Below, in pieces: positions 33,945 through 44,095 of a stretch of DNA of 64,000 nucleotides. The first letter of the stretch is position 1. Every line of letters begins with the position of its first letter. A model generated the notes under the pieces. The model saw only the letters and a program-made list of their open reading frames with translations. It had not been told where the DNA came from and searched no databases. The DNA lies in contig NZ_JARVSD010000028.1 in the NCBI RefSeq assembly GCF_030209445.1, positions 62,001 to 126,000 of the forward strand, given 5' to 3'. Source of the stretch: Promicromonospora sp. MEB111 (GTDB taxonomy: Bacteria; Actinomycetota; Actinomycetes; Actinomycetales; Cellulomonadaceae). A program made the position numbers and the translations under genes.

Positions 33945-34994
33945 ATGAAGATCGTCGTCGACTGCCGCTACCTGCGGGTCGGCCGGCACGACGGGATCAG
34001 CCGGTACACCGCGGGCATCGTCACGGCGCTGGCCCGGCTGCACCCGATCGAGGTGCTGGTGGACGACGAGCGCCAGCTCGCCCACCTGCCGGAGGGGCTG
34101 CCGTGGCACAAGGTGAGCGCCCCGACGAGCTGGCGCGAGCCGTTCGTGGCCCGGCAGGTGCGCCGCACGGGCGCCGACGTCGTGTTCAGCCCGATGCAGA
34201 CCATGGGCACCTGGGGACGGGACTACCGGGTGGTCCTGACCCTGCACGACCTCATCTACTACCGGCACCCCACGCCCCCGCGGAACCTGCCCGCGGCCGT
34301 GCGGCTGCTGTGGCGGGCGTTCCACCTGGCGTGGTGGCCGCAGCGGGTGCTGCTGAACCGGGCCGACGCCGTGGTCACGGTCTCGGAGACCACGCGCGAC
34401 CTGATCGCCCGGCACCGGCTGACCCGGCGTCCGGTCACGGTGGTGCCGAACGCGCCCGACCCCGTGCCGGACCTGACCCGCGCGCCCCGCACCCGGTCGC
34501 TCGTCTACATGGGCTCGTTCATGCCGTACAAGAACGTCGAGCTGCCGGCCCGCGCCATGGCCCGCCTGCCCGGCTGGGAGCTGCACCTCATGAGCCCGGT
34601 CACGGCCGAGCAGCGCACGCGGCTGACGGAGCTGGCCGGCGAGGGCACGCTCGTGTTCCACGACGGTGCGTCCGACGAGGTCTACCGCGACGTGCTGCGC
34701 GGCGCGACGGCGCTGGTCTCGGGCTCCCGCGACGAGGGCTTCGGGCTCCCGCTGGTGGAGGCCATGACGCTCGGCACGCCGCTGGTGGTCAGCGACATCC
34801 CCGTGTTCCGCGAGGTCGGCGGCGCGGCGGGGGCGTACGTCGACCCGGACGACCTGGACGGGTACGTCGCCGCGGTCCGCGAGCTCGACGACCCGCGCAC
34901 CTGGGCCGAGCGGTCGGCCGCCGCGCGGCTCCGCGCCGCAGGGTACGACTGGGACACTTCGGCCAAAACGCTCCTGTCGCTTCTGGTAGGGTGA
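33945..34994 (+). CDS. GT4-type glycosyltransferase
   Basis: The 349-residue protein is a GT-B glycosyltransferase resembling mannosyltransferases of polysaccharide synthesis. It starts MKIVVDCRYLRVGRHDGISRY, a typical GT4 opening, and has YMGSFMPYKNVELPARAM and the E-x7-E motif in SRDEGFGLPLVEAM followed by GTPLVVSDIPVFREVGG. The ATG at 33945 was chosen over a GTG at 33930 because GAGGGAAGA lies 4-6 bases before it. The following acyltransferase has its own promoter, though a joint role in building and acylating a glycopolymer is plausible. Confidence 0.88.
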   Translation: MKIVVDCRYLRVGRHDGISRYTAGIVTALARLHPIEVLVDDERQLAHLPEGLPWHKVSAPTSWREPFVARQVRRTGADVVFSPMQTMGTWGRDYRVVLTLHDLIYYRHPTPPRNLPAAVRLLWRAFHLAWWPQRVLLNRADAVVTVSETTRDLIARHRLTRRPVTVVPNAPDPVPDLTRAPRTRSLVYMGSFMPYKNVELPARAMARLPGWELHLMSPVTAEQRTRLTELAGEGTLVFHDGASDEVYRDVLRGATALVSGSRDEGFGLPLVEAMTLGTPLVVSDIPVFREVGGAAGAYVDPDDLDGYVAAVRELDDPRTWAERSAAARLRAAGYDWDTSAKTLLSLLVG

Positions 34995-34996
34995 TT

Positions 34997-35025
34997 TTGA
35001 CCGTTATCGTTCCGTGATCTAAGGT
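34997..35025 (+). promoter_or_regulatory. Strong promoter TTGACC-N17-TAAGGT, leaderless
   Basis: TTGACC at 34997-35002 and TAAGGT at 35020-35025 are separated by exactly 17 bases. The ATG at 35034 follows the -10 by 8 bases, so the transcript probably starts at or just before the start codon. Confidence 0.65.
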
Positions 35026-35033
35026 CGGCGGCG

Positions 35034-36224
35034 ATGACCCGTCCTGACGAGAGCCTGACCGCATCCGTTCCCGAGGCGAATCCCGAGACCACGGGCAGCC
35101 CGCGCCGGAAGATCACCGGCCGGCTCGTGGCCATGGACGGCCTGCGCTTCGGCGCCGCGGCCGCCGTGCTGCTCTACCACTTCACGGCCACCTCGACGGT
35201 CACCAGCTACTGGGGCGCCGACCCCGACCGGGCGTTCCCGCTGCTCAACGAGGTCACCCGGTACGGCTGGCTGGGCGTCGAGCTGTTCTTCATGATCTCC
35301 GGGTTCGTGATCATGCTCAGCGCCGACGGCCGCGGGATCGCCGGCTTCGTCGCCTCCCGGGTGGGCCGCCTCTTCCCGGCGTACTGGGCGTGCATCGTGC
35401 TGACGGTCGGCCTGCAGCAGTTCTGGTCCGGCGGCCGGCAGACCGACCTCACCGAGACCCTGGTCAACCTCACGATGGTGCAGGACCTCTTCGACGTCAC
35501 CGGTGTCCAGGTCGTGTTCTGGACCCTGCTGGTCGAGCTCAAGTTCTACCTGCTGGTGCTCGTGGTGCTGGCGCTCGGCCCGCTCACCCGCAACCGCGTG
35601 CTGACCTTCGCCACCCTCTGGCCGCTCGCCGGCTGGGCCGCGCAGGAGCTCGGCGCCCACTGGCTCGCCGACTGGCTCGTGCCGGTCTACGCCCCGTACT
35701 TCGCCGTCGGCATGCTGCTCTTCCTCGCCTACCGGGACGGGTTCGACCTGGTCACGAGCGCGCTGCTCGCGGGCGGCCTGGTCCTGTGCGTGATGCGGGT
35801 GCAGGAGGCCGCCGGCCGCGCGTCCGACCTGCAGGGCGTCACCGTGGACCCGGTCATCGCCGTGATGATCATGCTGGCCAGCGTCGTGGCCGTCTGGGCG
35901 ACGACGCTCCGCGGCAGGACGGCACCACCCCGCAGGGTCGCGACCGTGCTCGGCACCGTCGGTGCCCTGACCTATCCCGTGTACCTGGTGCACACCCAGT
36001 TCGGGTACGCCGTCATCGACGTGCTGGCCCACGAGACCACGCGCACGGTCGCCCTCTTCGCCGCGGGCGCGCTGAGCCTCGGCCTGGCGGTCGCGATCCA
36101 CTACGGCATCGAGCGGCCGACGTCGGCCCGGCTGCGCCGGGCAGTGCAGGCCGGTCTGCTGCGCTGCTCGGCGGCGCTGCGCTCACGTGGCCTGATGCGG
36201 GCCTGGGACGACGTCCGCACCTGA
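35034..36224 (+). CDS. Membrane acyltransferase without SGNH domain
   Basis: The 396-residue protein has a short cytoplasmic tail, then MDGLRFGAAAAVLLYHF with the helix-1 His, WLGVELFFMISGFVIMLSADG with the conserved membrane motif, and about ten membrane helices to residue 370. It is a full acyltransferase-3 enzyme lacking the extracytoplasmic SGNH domain present in the paralogues at the window's left end. It lies after two glycosyltransferases, so it may acylate the sugar they assemble. It ends facing the RDD gene; a short CCCGAC/GTCGGG stem at 36244-36265 may mark the end. Confidence 0.9.
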   Translation: MTRPDESLTASVPEANPETTGSPRRKITGRLVAMDGLRFGAAAAVLLYHFTATSTVTSYWGADPDRAFPLLNEVTRYGWLGVELFFMISGFVIMLSADGRGIAGFVASRVGRLFPAYWACIVLTVGLQQFWSGGRQTDLTETLVNLTMVQDLFDVTGVQVVFWTLLVELKFYLLVLVVLALGPLTRNRVLTFATLWPLAGWAAQELGAHWLADWLVPVYAPYFAVGMLLFLAYRDGFDLVTSALLAGGLVLCVMRVQEAAGRASDLQGVTVDPVIAVMIMLASVVAVWATTLRGRTAPPRRVATVLGTVGALTYPVYLVHTQFGYAVIDVLAHETTRTVALFAAGALSLGLAVAIHYGIERPTSARLRRAVQAGLLRCSAALRSRGLMRAWDDVRT

Positions 36225-36281
36225 CCTGACCTGACAGGGCCGGCCCGACCTGGCCGGGTGTCGGGGGCGCCGCGAGCCGGC

Positions 36282-37109
36282 TCAGCGCGGCGGGTCGGCC
36301 ACCGCGAACGGGAGGCGGTGCAGCAGCTCCGCCTGCTCCAGCGCCCGCCGGCGCTCCCGCTGACCCGCGTCGAGCTCGCGCTCGCGGCGCTCGGCGAGCA
36401 CCGCGTGCAGGAACGCCTCGGGGTGCGTTCCCGGCGGCGGACCGGGGGCGACGTACGGCTCGATGCGGCCGGCGAGGTCGTCGGCCAGCCGGGCCCGGGA
36501 CTCGGGCGCGAGCCGGGCGGCGCGGCCCAGCATCTGCCGGGCGGCCAGCGCCAGCCCGTCCGGCAGGCGGCGCATGTCCGCGGTGTGCGCCCACGCGGCC
36601 AGGGACTGCGGCATCACGACCGGGGCCGACGGCGGCTTGCCGCCCCGCACCCGCACCGCGTACGTGCCGGCCGCGAGGTCGCCGAGGCGCTTGCCCTTCG
36701 CGTTGGACAGCGACGCGATCGCCGCGATGCCGCCGAACGTCAGCCACAGCTCGATCACGCCGATCAGCGCCCGCACCAGCGCGTGCCGGAACCGGACCGG
36801 GCCGCCGTCGTCGCGCACCACGCGGATGCCGCAGGCGAGCTTGCCGACCGACCGGCCGCGCGAGAGCGTCTCGACCGTGACCGGGATGCCCACCATGACC
36901 ACGACGTTCGCCAGCACGTAGACGATCGCCGCGATGTCCTCGCCCAGCACGGCGTTCTCCAGGAACCAGACCGCGCCGACGACCAGGACGGCCGTGATCA
37001 CCGCGCCGATCACGAGGAAGTCGAGCATCGCGCCCATGGCGCGCGTGATGAACGACGCCGGGCGTGCGTCCAGCACCACGCCCTCGCCGATGACGATGCC
37101 GTCCTGCAC
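36282..37109 (-). CDS. RDD-family membrane protein
   Basis: The 275-residue protein has an RDD domain with three to four membrane helices in residues 20-140, including SRGRSVGKLACGIRVVRDDGG and KRLGDLAAGTYAVRV, the Arg/Asp signatures. The C-terminal 120 residues are charged and helical, probably cytoplasmic. The GTG at 37109 has GGAGGA five bases upstream. It diverges from the SpoIIM-like gene with 78 bases between them, the same pairing as in the mycobacterial moxR2 locus. RDD proteins have been linked to ion exchange, but the role here is unknown. Confidence 0.88.
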   Translation of the reverse strand: MQDGIVIGEGVVLDARPASFITRAMGAMLDFLVIGAVITAVLVVGAVWFLENAVLGEDIAAIVYVLANVVVMVGIPVTVETLSRGRSVGKLACGIRVVRDDGGPVRFRHALVRALIGVIELWLTFGGIAAIASLSNAKGKRLGDLAAGTYAVRVRGGKPPSAPVVMPQSLAAWAHTADMRRLPDGLALAARQMLGRAARLAPESRARLADDLAGRIEPYVAPGPPPGTHPEAFLHAVLAERRERELDAGQRERRRALEQAELLHRLPFAVADPPR

Positions 37110-37187
37110 GATTCCTCCGGTCCGGGGTGCTGTCGGATGGTGCGGGCCTCGGGACGTGCCGCGGTCCCTGTGCGGCAGACTACCGTC

Positions 37188-38177
37188 GTGGACATCGACG
37201 CCTTCACCGCCGTGCACGCCGCAGAGTGGGACCGCCTCAAGGAGCTCGCCTCCCGACGCCGGCTGGACGGTGCCGAGTCGGACGAGCTGGTGCGCCTGTA
37301 CCAGTCGGTGGCCACGCACCTGTCGACGGTCCGGTCGGCGGCGCCGGACCCCGCGCTGGTGACCCGCCTGTCCGACGTGCTCAACCGGGCGCGCACCCGC
37401 ATCGCCGGGTCGCACGAGCCCGCGTGGCGCGAGGTGGTGCGGTTCGCCGTGGTGTCGCTGCCCGCGGCGTTCTACCGGATCCGGTGGTGGTCGCACGCGG
37501 TGACGGCCGCCTGCGTGCTCGTCGCGGTGGTCGCGGGCGTCTACATCGCGTCCGACGCCGACGCGATGAACTCCCTGATGCCGCCGTCCGCCCAGGAGGA
37601 GTACGTCAACAACGCCTTCGCCTCCTACTACGACCCGGGCATCGGGTTCGCCGCCGTGGTCTGGACCAACAACGCCTGGATCGCGGCGCAGGCCGTCGCC
37701 GGCGGGATCACCGGCTTCTTCACCCTGAACGTGCTGTGGCAGAACGCGGTCCAGATCGGCGCCACCGGCGGCATGATGGCGGCGCACGACGAGCTCGACC
37801 TGTTCCTCACGCTCATCGCACCCCACGGCCTGCTGGAGCTGACCTGCATCTTCGTCGCGGGCGCGGCGGGCCTGCGGCTGTTCTGGACGCTCATCGACCC
37901 CGGGCACCGCAAGCGGTCGGTCGCGATGGCCGCCGAGGGGCGTGCCCTGATCACCACGGTCATCGGGCTCGCGGTGGCCCTGGCGGTCTCGGGCCTCGTG
38001 GAGGGCTTCGTGACCGGCTCCGAGCTGTACTGGTGGCTCAAGATCGTCATCGGCGCGATCGTGCTCGCCGGGTTCTGGGCCTACGTGTACGTGCTGGGCG
38101 GGCGCGCCGTCCGGGCCGGCGCGACCGGCGACCTCGCGGAGCACGAGGCCGGCGCTACGGTGGTCACAGCGGGGTGA
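37188..38177 (+). CDS. SpoIIM-like membrane protein (DUF95)
   Basis: The 329-residue protein has a helical N-terminal region (ending about residue 85) and then five or six membrane helices related to stage II sporulation protein M. Motifs include NNAFASYYDPGIGFAAVVWTN (read with a break) and APHGLLELTCIFVAGAAGL. The organism need not sporulate: homologues accompany moxR in many Actinobacteria. The GTG at 37188 follows CAGACT by 6 bases, consistent with a leaderless start. It is divergent from the RDD gene and precedes the moxR cluster. Confidence 0.88.
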   Translation: MDIDAFTAVHAAEWDRLKELASRRRLDGAESDELVRLYQSVATHLSTVRSAAPDPALVTRLSDVLNRARTRIAGSHEPAWREVVRFAVVSLPAAFYRIRWWSHAVTAACVLVAVVAGVYIASDADAMNSLMPPSAQEEYVNNAFASYYDPGIGFAAVVWTNNAWIAAQAVAGGITGFFTLNVLWQNAVQIGATGGMMAAHDELDLFLTLIAPHGLLELTCIFVAGAAGLRLFWTLIDPGHRKRSVAMAAEGRALITTVIGLAVALAVSGLVEGFVTGSELYWWLKIVIGAIVLAGFWAYVYVLGGRAVRAGATGDLAEHEAGATVVTAG

Positions 38178-38289
38178 CGGTCGCGTGGCGACCCGCCCGC
38201 ACGCTCGAATTACGCCGCCCCCTGTCAGTACCGCGTACTAGGGTTGCGGCGCACAGGCACCACCGCAGACGACACCCGGAGCACGCCCC

Positions 38290-39504
38290 ATGACGACGCC
38301 CGAGAGCGCACCCGACCAGCCGGCGCAGCCGACGCCCCCGCAGCCCGGAGGCTCCCAGCCCACGGGCTGGGGCGAGCCGCCGCGGTACGGGCAGTACGCG
38401 CCCGGGTACGACCCGTCGGCCCCGCAGGCGCCGGAGCAGCCGCAGTACGGGACGCCGCCGGCCGGGCCCGCCGGTCAGTACGGTCAGAACCAGTACGGGC
38501 AGACCCAGTACGGCCAGCACGCGCCCGGCGGCGCCCTCCCGGGCTACCGGCCCGCGGCCGACAAGCCCGGCATCGTCCCGCTGCGCCCGCTCACCCTGGG
38601 CGAGCTGTACGACGGCGCGTTCGGCGCCGTGCGGCACAACCCTGCCGTCACGCTCGGGCTCACGGCCATCATCGTGGTCGTGGCCGTCGCGATCGGCACG
38701 TTGCTCAGCATCCCGCTGACCACCTGGTTCACCGACCTGTGGGGCAGCTTCTTCGCGGAGCTCGAGAACGACCCGGCCATGCAGGACCTCGGGTTCACGC
38801 AGGACATGCTGGGGGTGACCTACGGGTCGCTGCTCGGCACGAGCCTGCTGCTCATGCTCGCCTCGCCCCTCGCCATGGGCGTCATGGCCGTCTCCGTCAG
38901 CGACTCGGTCATCGGCCGCAAGATCTCGGTGTCCGACGCGTGGCGGCGCGTCGCCAAGCGGGCCTGGTTCCTGATCGGCTTCTCGCTGCTGAGCACCCTC
39001 GTCGTGCTCGTGGCCTACGTGCTCGCCGTCGGCATCGTCGTCGGGCTGTTCTCCGTGGACCCGACGCTCGGCGTGGTCGGCCTGCTCGTCGTGCTCGCCG
39101 GGCTCGTGGTGGCCGGCGTCTGGGCGTTCACCCGCGTGATCCTCGTCCCGCCCGCGCTCGCGGTCGAGGGCGGCGGCTTCTGGGCGACGTTCACCCGCGC
39201 CTGGAAGCTCTCGCGCGGCTCGTTCTGGCGGGTGCTCGGCATCTACCTGCTGACCTCGATCATCCTGAGCGTGATCGGTCAGATCGTGTCCCTCCCGATC
39301 GGCGCCGTCCTGGGCCTGGCGATGATGTCCGCCAGCGACGTGGCCGTGGCCGTCAGCTACGGGGTCACCTACGTCATCACGGGCGGCATGAGCGTCCTGT
39401 TCCTCGGTGGCGTCACCGCCCTGCTCTACATCGACACCCGGATGCGTCGCGAGGGACTGGACGTGCAGCTGCAGGCCGCGGCCGCAGCCGCGGCGGACAA
39501 GTGA
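38290..39504 (+). CDS. Membrane protein with GdpD-associated membrane domain
   Basis: The 404-residue protein has an N-terminal tail of about 95 residues rich in Pro, Gln, Tyr and Gly (repeats such as GQYGQNQYGQTQYGQ), then PLRPLTLGELYDGAFGAVRHNP, a signature of the glycerophosphoryl diester phosphodiesterase membrane-domain family, and about six membrane helices. No catalytic GDPD domain is present. It is the first gene of a cluster with DUF4129, DUF4350, MoxR and DUF58 genes; TACTAGGGT at 38236-38244 may be part of its promoter. Function is unknown; it may help localise the MoxR system. Confidence 0.82.
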   Translation: MTTPESAPDQPAQPTPPQPGGSQPTGWGEPPRYGQYAPGYDPSAPQAPEQPQYGTPPAGPAGQYGQNQYGQTQYGQHAPGGALPGYRPAADKPGIVPLRPLTLGELYDGAFGAVRHNPAVTLGLTAIIVVVAVAIGTLLSIPLTTWFTDLWGSFFAELENDPAMQDLGFTQDMLGVTYGSLLGTSLLLMLASPLAMGVMAVSVSDSVIGRKISVSDAWRRVAKRAWFLIGFSLLSTLVVLVAYVLAVGIVVGLFSVDPTLGVVGLLVVLAGLVVAGVWAFTRVILVPPALAVEGGGFWATFTRAWKLSRGSFWRVLGIYLLTSIILSVIGQIVSLPIGAVLGLAMMSASDVAVAVSYGVTYVITGGMSVLFLGGVTALLYIDTRMRREGLDVQLQAAAAAAADK

Positions 39505-39505
39505 C

Positions 39506-40225
39506 ATGAGGGCCGATCTGCCCGTCGTCCCGGACCGGGACACCGCACGCGAGTGGCTGACGAGCGAGCTGCAGCGCCCCGAGTACGCGGAGCGCGAGTC
39601 GCTGCTGTCGCGCGTGATCCGCTGGGTCCTGGACTGGCTGAACGGCATCGACTGGCCCGACACCGCGATGTCGGGGCCCCAGCTCGGGATCGTCCTCGCG
39701 GTCGTCGCCGTGGTCGTCCTGGTGATCGCCTGGCTGATCGCCGGACCGGTGCGGCTCGGCCGCGACCGGACGGGAAAGGCCGAGGTGCTCGACGCCGACG
39801 ACGCGCGGACGGCCGCGCAGATGCGCGCCGCGGCCGACGCCGCGGCGGCGTCGGGCGACTGGCGGACGGCGGCCGTGGAACGCTTCCGCGCCGTCGTCCG
39901 GTCCCTGGAGGAGCGGGTGATCATCGAGCCGCGACCCGGCCGCACGGCGCAGGAGGCGGCGGGCGACGCGGGCGAGCGCCTGCCCGGACAGGCCGCCGGC
40001 CTGCGCTCGGGCGCCGACCTGTTCGACGGCGTCGAGTACGGCGACCGGGTCGCCACGGCGGCGGACGACGCCGCGCTCCGCGAGCTCGACGGCCAGGTCA
40101 CCGCGGCCCGGCCCGCGGCGGTCCCCGCGACCGCTACCGGCACGGGCTCCGGCCCCGATACGCACGACGACGAGCCCGCGGACGCCGCCCGGGGCGCCCA
40201 CGAGAAGCCGGGGGTGTCCGCATGA
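39506..40225 (+). CDS. DUF4129 domain protein
   Basis: The 239-residue protein has a short helical N-terminus, one membrane helix (about residues 55-80: LGIVLAVVAVVVLVIAWLI) and a cytoplasmic DUF4129 domain with AVERFRAVVRSLEERVIIEPRPGRTAQE, the family's core. DUF4129 domains are often found at the C-terminus of transglutaminase-like proteins next to MoxR and DUF58. The ATG follows the previous stop by one base and the gene overlaps the next one (ATGA), so the cluster is an operon. Function is unproven. Confidence 0.82.
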   Translation: MRADLPVVPDRDTAREWLTSELQRPEYAERESLLSRVIRWVLDWLNGIDWPDTAMSGPQLGIVLAVVAVVVLVIAWLIAGPVRLGRDRTGKAEVLDADDARTAAQMRAAADAAAASGDWRTAAVERFRAVVRSLEERVIIEPRPGRTAQEAAGDAGERLPGQAAGLRSGADLFDGVEYGDRVATAADDAALRELDGQVTAARPAAVPATATGTGSGPDTHDDEPADAARGAHEKPGVSA

Positions 40226-41513
40226 CCACGCAGCTGCCCTCCCCGTACGCCCCCGCGCCGCCCGCCCCGACGCCGCCCTCGGCGACGCCGGTCGCGGCCA
40301 CGGGGCCGGTCGACGAGCCGCCGGTGGTCATCGGCGACGACACCACGGGCCGGTCACGCGCCGCGAGCCGGTGGCGCCGGATGCGCTGGCCGCTGACGGT
40401 GCTCGCCGCGGTCGCCCTGTTCGTCCTGTTCCTCGCGGTGGTCCGCACACCGACGTCCGCCGAGCCCAACGCGCCGGACAACCCGGAGCCGGACGGGGCC
40501 ATGGCCGTGGCCGAGGTCCTGAAGGACCAGGGCGTGCGCATCACCCACGTCACCTCGGTGGCCGACGCCGTCGCCGCGGCCGGGCCGGACAGCACGCTCC
40601 TGGTCACGCCGAACCCGTCGTTCTTCGCGGACGACCAGGTCTCCGCGCTCAACCGCACGGGTGCCGACCTCGTCGTGCTCAACCCGGACTACAGCATGGT
40701 CGCGGGCGTGAGCCGCGACAAGCTCGACATCACCTACGGCGAGCGGCCCGACCCGGTCGAGCCGCAGTGCGACGACCCTGCGGCGCAGGCGGCGGGCGCG
40801 GTCACGCTGGCGCCCGGTCTGTACGACGCGTCCGCCGCCGGCGACAACGTGCGCCCGGTCCTGTGCTGGCCGGACGGCGCCGGCGCGTTCGCCTACGCCC
40901 GCCTGGACTTCCCGGACCGGTCGGTGACCGTGGTCAGCGACCCCGCGGTGCTCCGCAACGGCACCGTCCTCGACGAGGGCAACTCGGCGCTCGCGCTGTG
41001 GATGCTCGGCCAGAACGAGGACCTCGTCTGGCTGGTCCCGGACCCGATGGACATCACCACCGGCAGCGACGAGCCCACCCCCGCCGAACGTGGCCAGGTG
41101 AACGCGGTCATGCCGCCCGGTTCCGCGCCGGTCGCCCTGGTGGCCCTGCTGGCCGCGGTGCTGCTCGCGCTCTGGCGCGTGCGCCGCATGGGGCCGCTGG
41201 TCGTCGAGGACCTGCCGGTGCTCGTCCGCTCGGCCGAGGCCACGCGCGGTCGCGCTCGCCTGTACCGGGCCGCCCGCGCCCGCGGGCACGCCGCCGCCGG
41301 CCTGAGGGCGGCGTCCGCCGACCGGATCGCCTCGCGCCTCGGTCTGGCCCGCTCGTCCGACGCCAACACCGTGGTCGACGCCGTCGTGGCCGCCACGAAC
41401 CGCCCGTCGCAGCAGGTGGCAGACCTGCTCTACGGCCCACCGCCCGCTGACGACGCCGCGCTCGCCGAGCTCGTGCGCCGACTCGACACCCTGGAGAGCG
41501 AGGTCCACCGACC

Positions 41514-41517
<4 letters not shown>
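40222..41517 (+). CDS. DUF4350 domain membrane protein
   Basis: The 431-residue protein has a Pro/Thr-rich N-terminal tail, a membrane helix around residues 53-73, an extracytoplasmic DUF4350 domain (DGAMAVAEVLKDQGVRITHV, LLVTPNPSFFADD, GNSALALWMLGQNEDLVWLVP), and a second helix near 295-315 followed by a cytoplasmic tail. It corresponds to the mycobacterial Rv3691-type protein beside moxR2. It overlaps the MoxR gene by four bases (GTGA). Such domains resemble the sensor part of Gldg-like transport systems; the function is not known. Confidence 0.85.
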
Positions 41518-42653
<1,136 letters not shown>

Positions 42654-42660
42654 GGGCCGC

Positions 42661-44013
42661 ATGGTCGTGACGTGGCGGGCCGCCGCCCTGATGGGGCTCG
42701 GCGTGGTGCCCGTGCTGCTCCTGCCGGCCAACGGGACGGTGCTGGTCTGGGCCACGTTCGTGGTCCTGGTGTGCGTGGCCGACGTCGTCCTGGCCGCCTC
42801 GCCGCGCCGCGTGGCGGTGCAGCGGCGTGTGCCGGCGTCGGTCCGGCTGCGCTCCGAGGCGACGAGCGAGCTCGTGGTCCGCAACGCGTCCGGCCGGCGC
42901 CTGCGGGCGGTGGTCCGGGACGCGTGGGGCCCGTCGGCCGGTGCGGGTCCGGGGCGGGGCAGGTCCGACCGCGTGCGCCCGGCGTCGGGCGGGCCGGGGC
43001 GCCACCACGTGGACCTGCCCGACGGCGAGGCCGCGCGCCTGCCGACCGTCCTCGTGCCGACGCGGCGCGGCGACCGGGCGGCGGGCGGCGTGACCGTCCG
43101 CAGCCTCGGGCCGCTGGGCCTGGCCGGCCGCCAGGTGACGCTGCCTGTCCCGGGCCGGCTGCGCGTGCTGCCGGAGTTCGCCAGCCGCAAGCACCTGCCG
43201 TCGCGCCTGGCTCGGCTGCGGGAGATGGACGGCCGCGCCGCCGTGCAGATCCGCGGCGAGGGCACGGAGTTCGACTCGCTGCGGGAGTACGTGGTGGGCG
43301 ACGACGTCCGCTCGATCGACTGGCGGGCCACCGCCCGCCGTCGTGAGGTGGTGGTGCGCACCTGGCGCCCCGAGCGGGACCGGCGCGTGCTGATCGTCCT
43401 AGACACCGGCCGCACGGCCGCGGCCCGCGTGGGCGCGGCCGACTCGACGGGCGCGCCGCGCCTGGACGCCAGCATCGAGGCGGCGCTGCTGCTCTCGGCG
43501 CTGGCCGGGCACGCGGGCGACCGCGTGGAGCTCGTGGCGTTCGACCGCACCGTGCGGGCGCGGGTGGCGGGTGCCGCCGGACCCCGGCTCATGCCGGCCC
43601 TGGCGGAGTCGCTGGCCACCGTGGACCCCGTGCTGCTGGAGACGGACTGGCCGGGCGTGGTGGCGCAGGTGCGCACCCGGATGACGCAGCGCGCGCTGGT
43701 GGTGCTGCTCACCACCCTGGACCCGGCGGCGGTGGAGAACGGCCTGCTGCCCGTGGTGGACCAGCTCGCCCGCGACCACACCGTGGTCGTCGCCTCCGTC
43801 GCGGACGAGGAGGTGGCGGCGCTGCGCGCCGGCCGCGAGACGGTTGCCGACGTGTACGACGCCGCGGCCGCGGCCCGGGGCGACCTGGAGCGCACCGCGG
43901 TCACCACGATGCTGCGCCGCTACGGGGCCGACGTCGTCGAGGCGCTGCCGGACGACCTCGCGCCGCGGCTCGCCGACGAGTACCTGGCCCTCAAGGCCGC
44001 CGGCCGGCTCTGA
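42661..44013 (+). CDS. DUF58 / vWA-like partner of MoxR
   Basis: The 450-residue protein has two N-terminal membrane helices (residues about 5-45), an extracytoplasmic or cytoplasmic beta-rich segment, and the DUF58 core with GEGTEFDSLREYVVGDDVRSI followed by DWRATARRREVVVRTW. The C-terminal part is a vWA-like fold (RRVLIVLDTGRTAAARVG, then LLTTLDPAAVENGLLP). It begins 7 bases after the moxR stop and completes the operon that starts at 38290. These proteins are thought to work with MoxR on metal- or complex-assembly; the target is unknown. Confidence 0.9.
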   Translation: MVVTWRAAALMGLGVVPVLLLPANGTVLVWATFVVLVCVADVVLAASPRRVAVQRRVPASVRLRSEATSELVVRNASGRRLRAVVRDAWGPSAGAGPGRGRSDRVRPASGGPGRHHVDLPDGEAARLPTVLVPTRRGDRAAGGVTVRSLGPLGLAGRQVTLPVPGRLRVLPEFASRKHLPSRLARLREMDGRAAVQIRGEGTEFDSLREYVVGDDVRSIDWRATARRREVVVRTWRPERDRRVLIVLDTGRTAAARVGAADSTGAPRLDASIEAALLLSALAGHAGDRVELVAFDRTVRARVAGAAGPRLMPALAESLATVDPVLLETDWPGVVAQVRTRMTQRALVVLLTTLDPAAVENGLLPVVDQLARDHTVVVASVADEEVAALRAGRETVADVYDAAAAARGDLERTAVTTMLRRYGADVVEALPDDLAPRLADEYLALKAAGRL

Positions 44014-44058
44014 CCGACCGGCTCTCACGGAGCGGCCGCCGGCCGACCCGGACGAGCA

Positions 44059-44091
44059 CAGCGCCCGGCCGCACGAGGCGGCCGGGCGCTG
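44059..44091. terminator. 14-bp GC hairpin between convergent genes
   Basis: Bases 44059-44072 pair with 44078-44091 around a 5-base loop, between the DUF58 gene and the convergent protease. A likely two-way terminator without a T-tract. Confidence 0.75.
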
Positions 44092-44095
44092 CTGC

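Noticed and set aside
36225-36281. CTGACCTGACCTGACA short repeat as a regulatory element
   Set aside because: It is only three copies of five bases at a gene end, with a weak 6-bp stem nearby; not enough to support a function.
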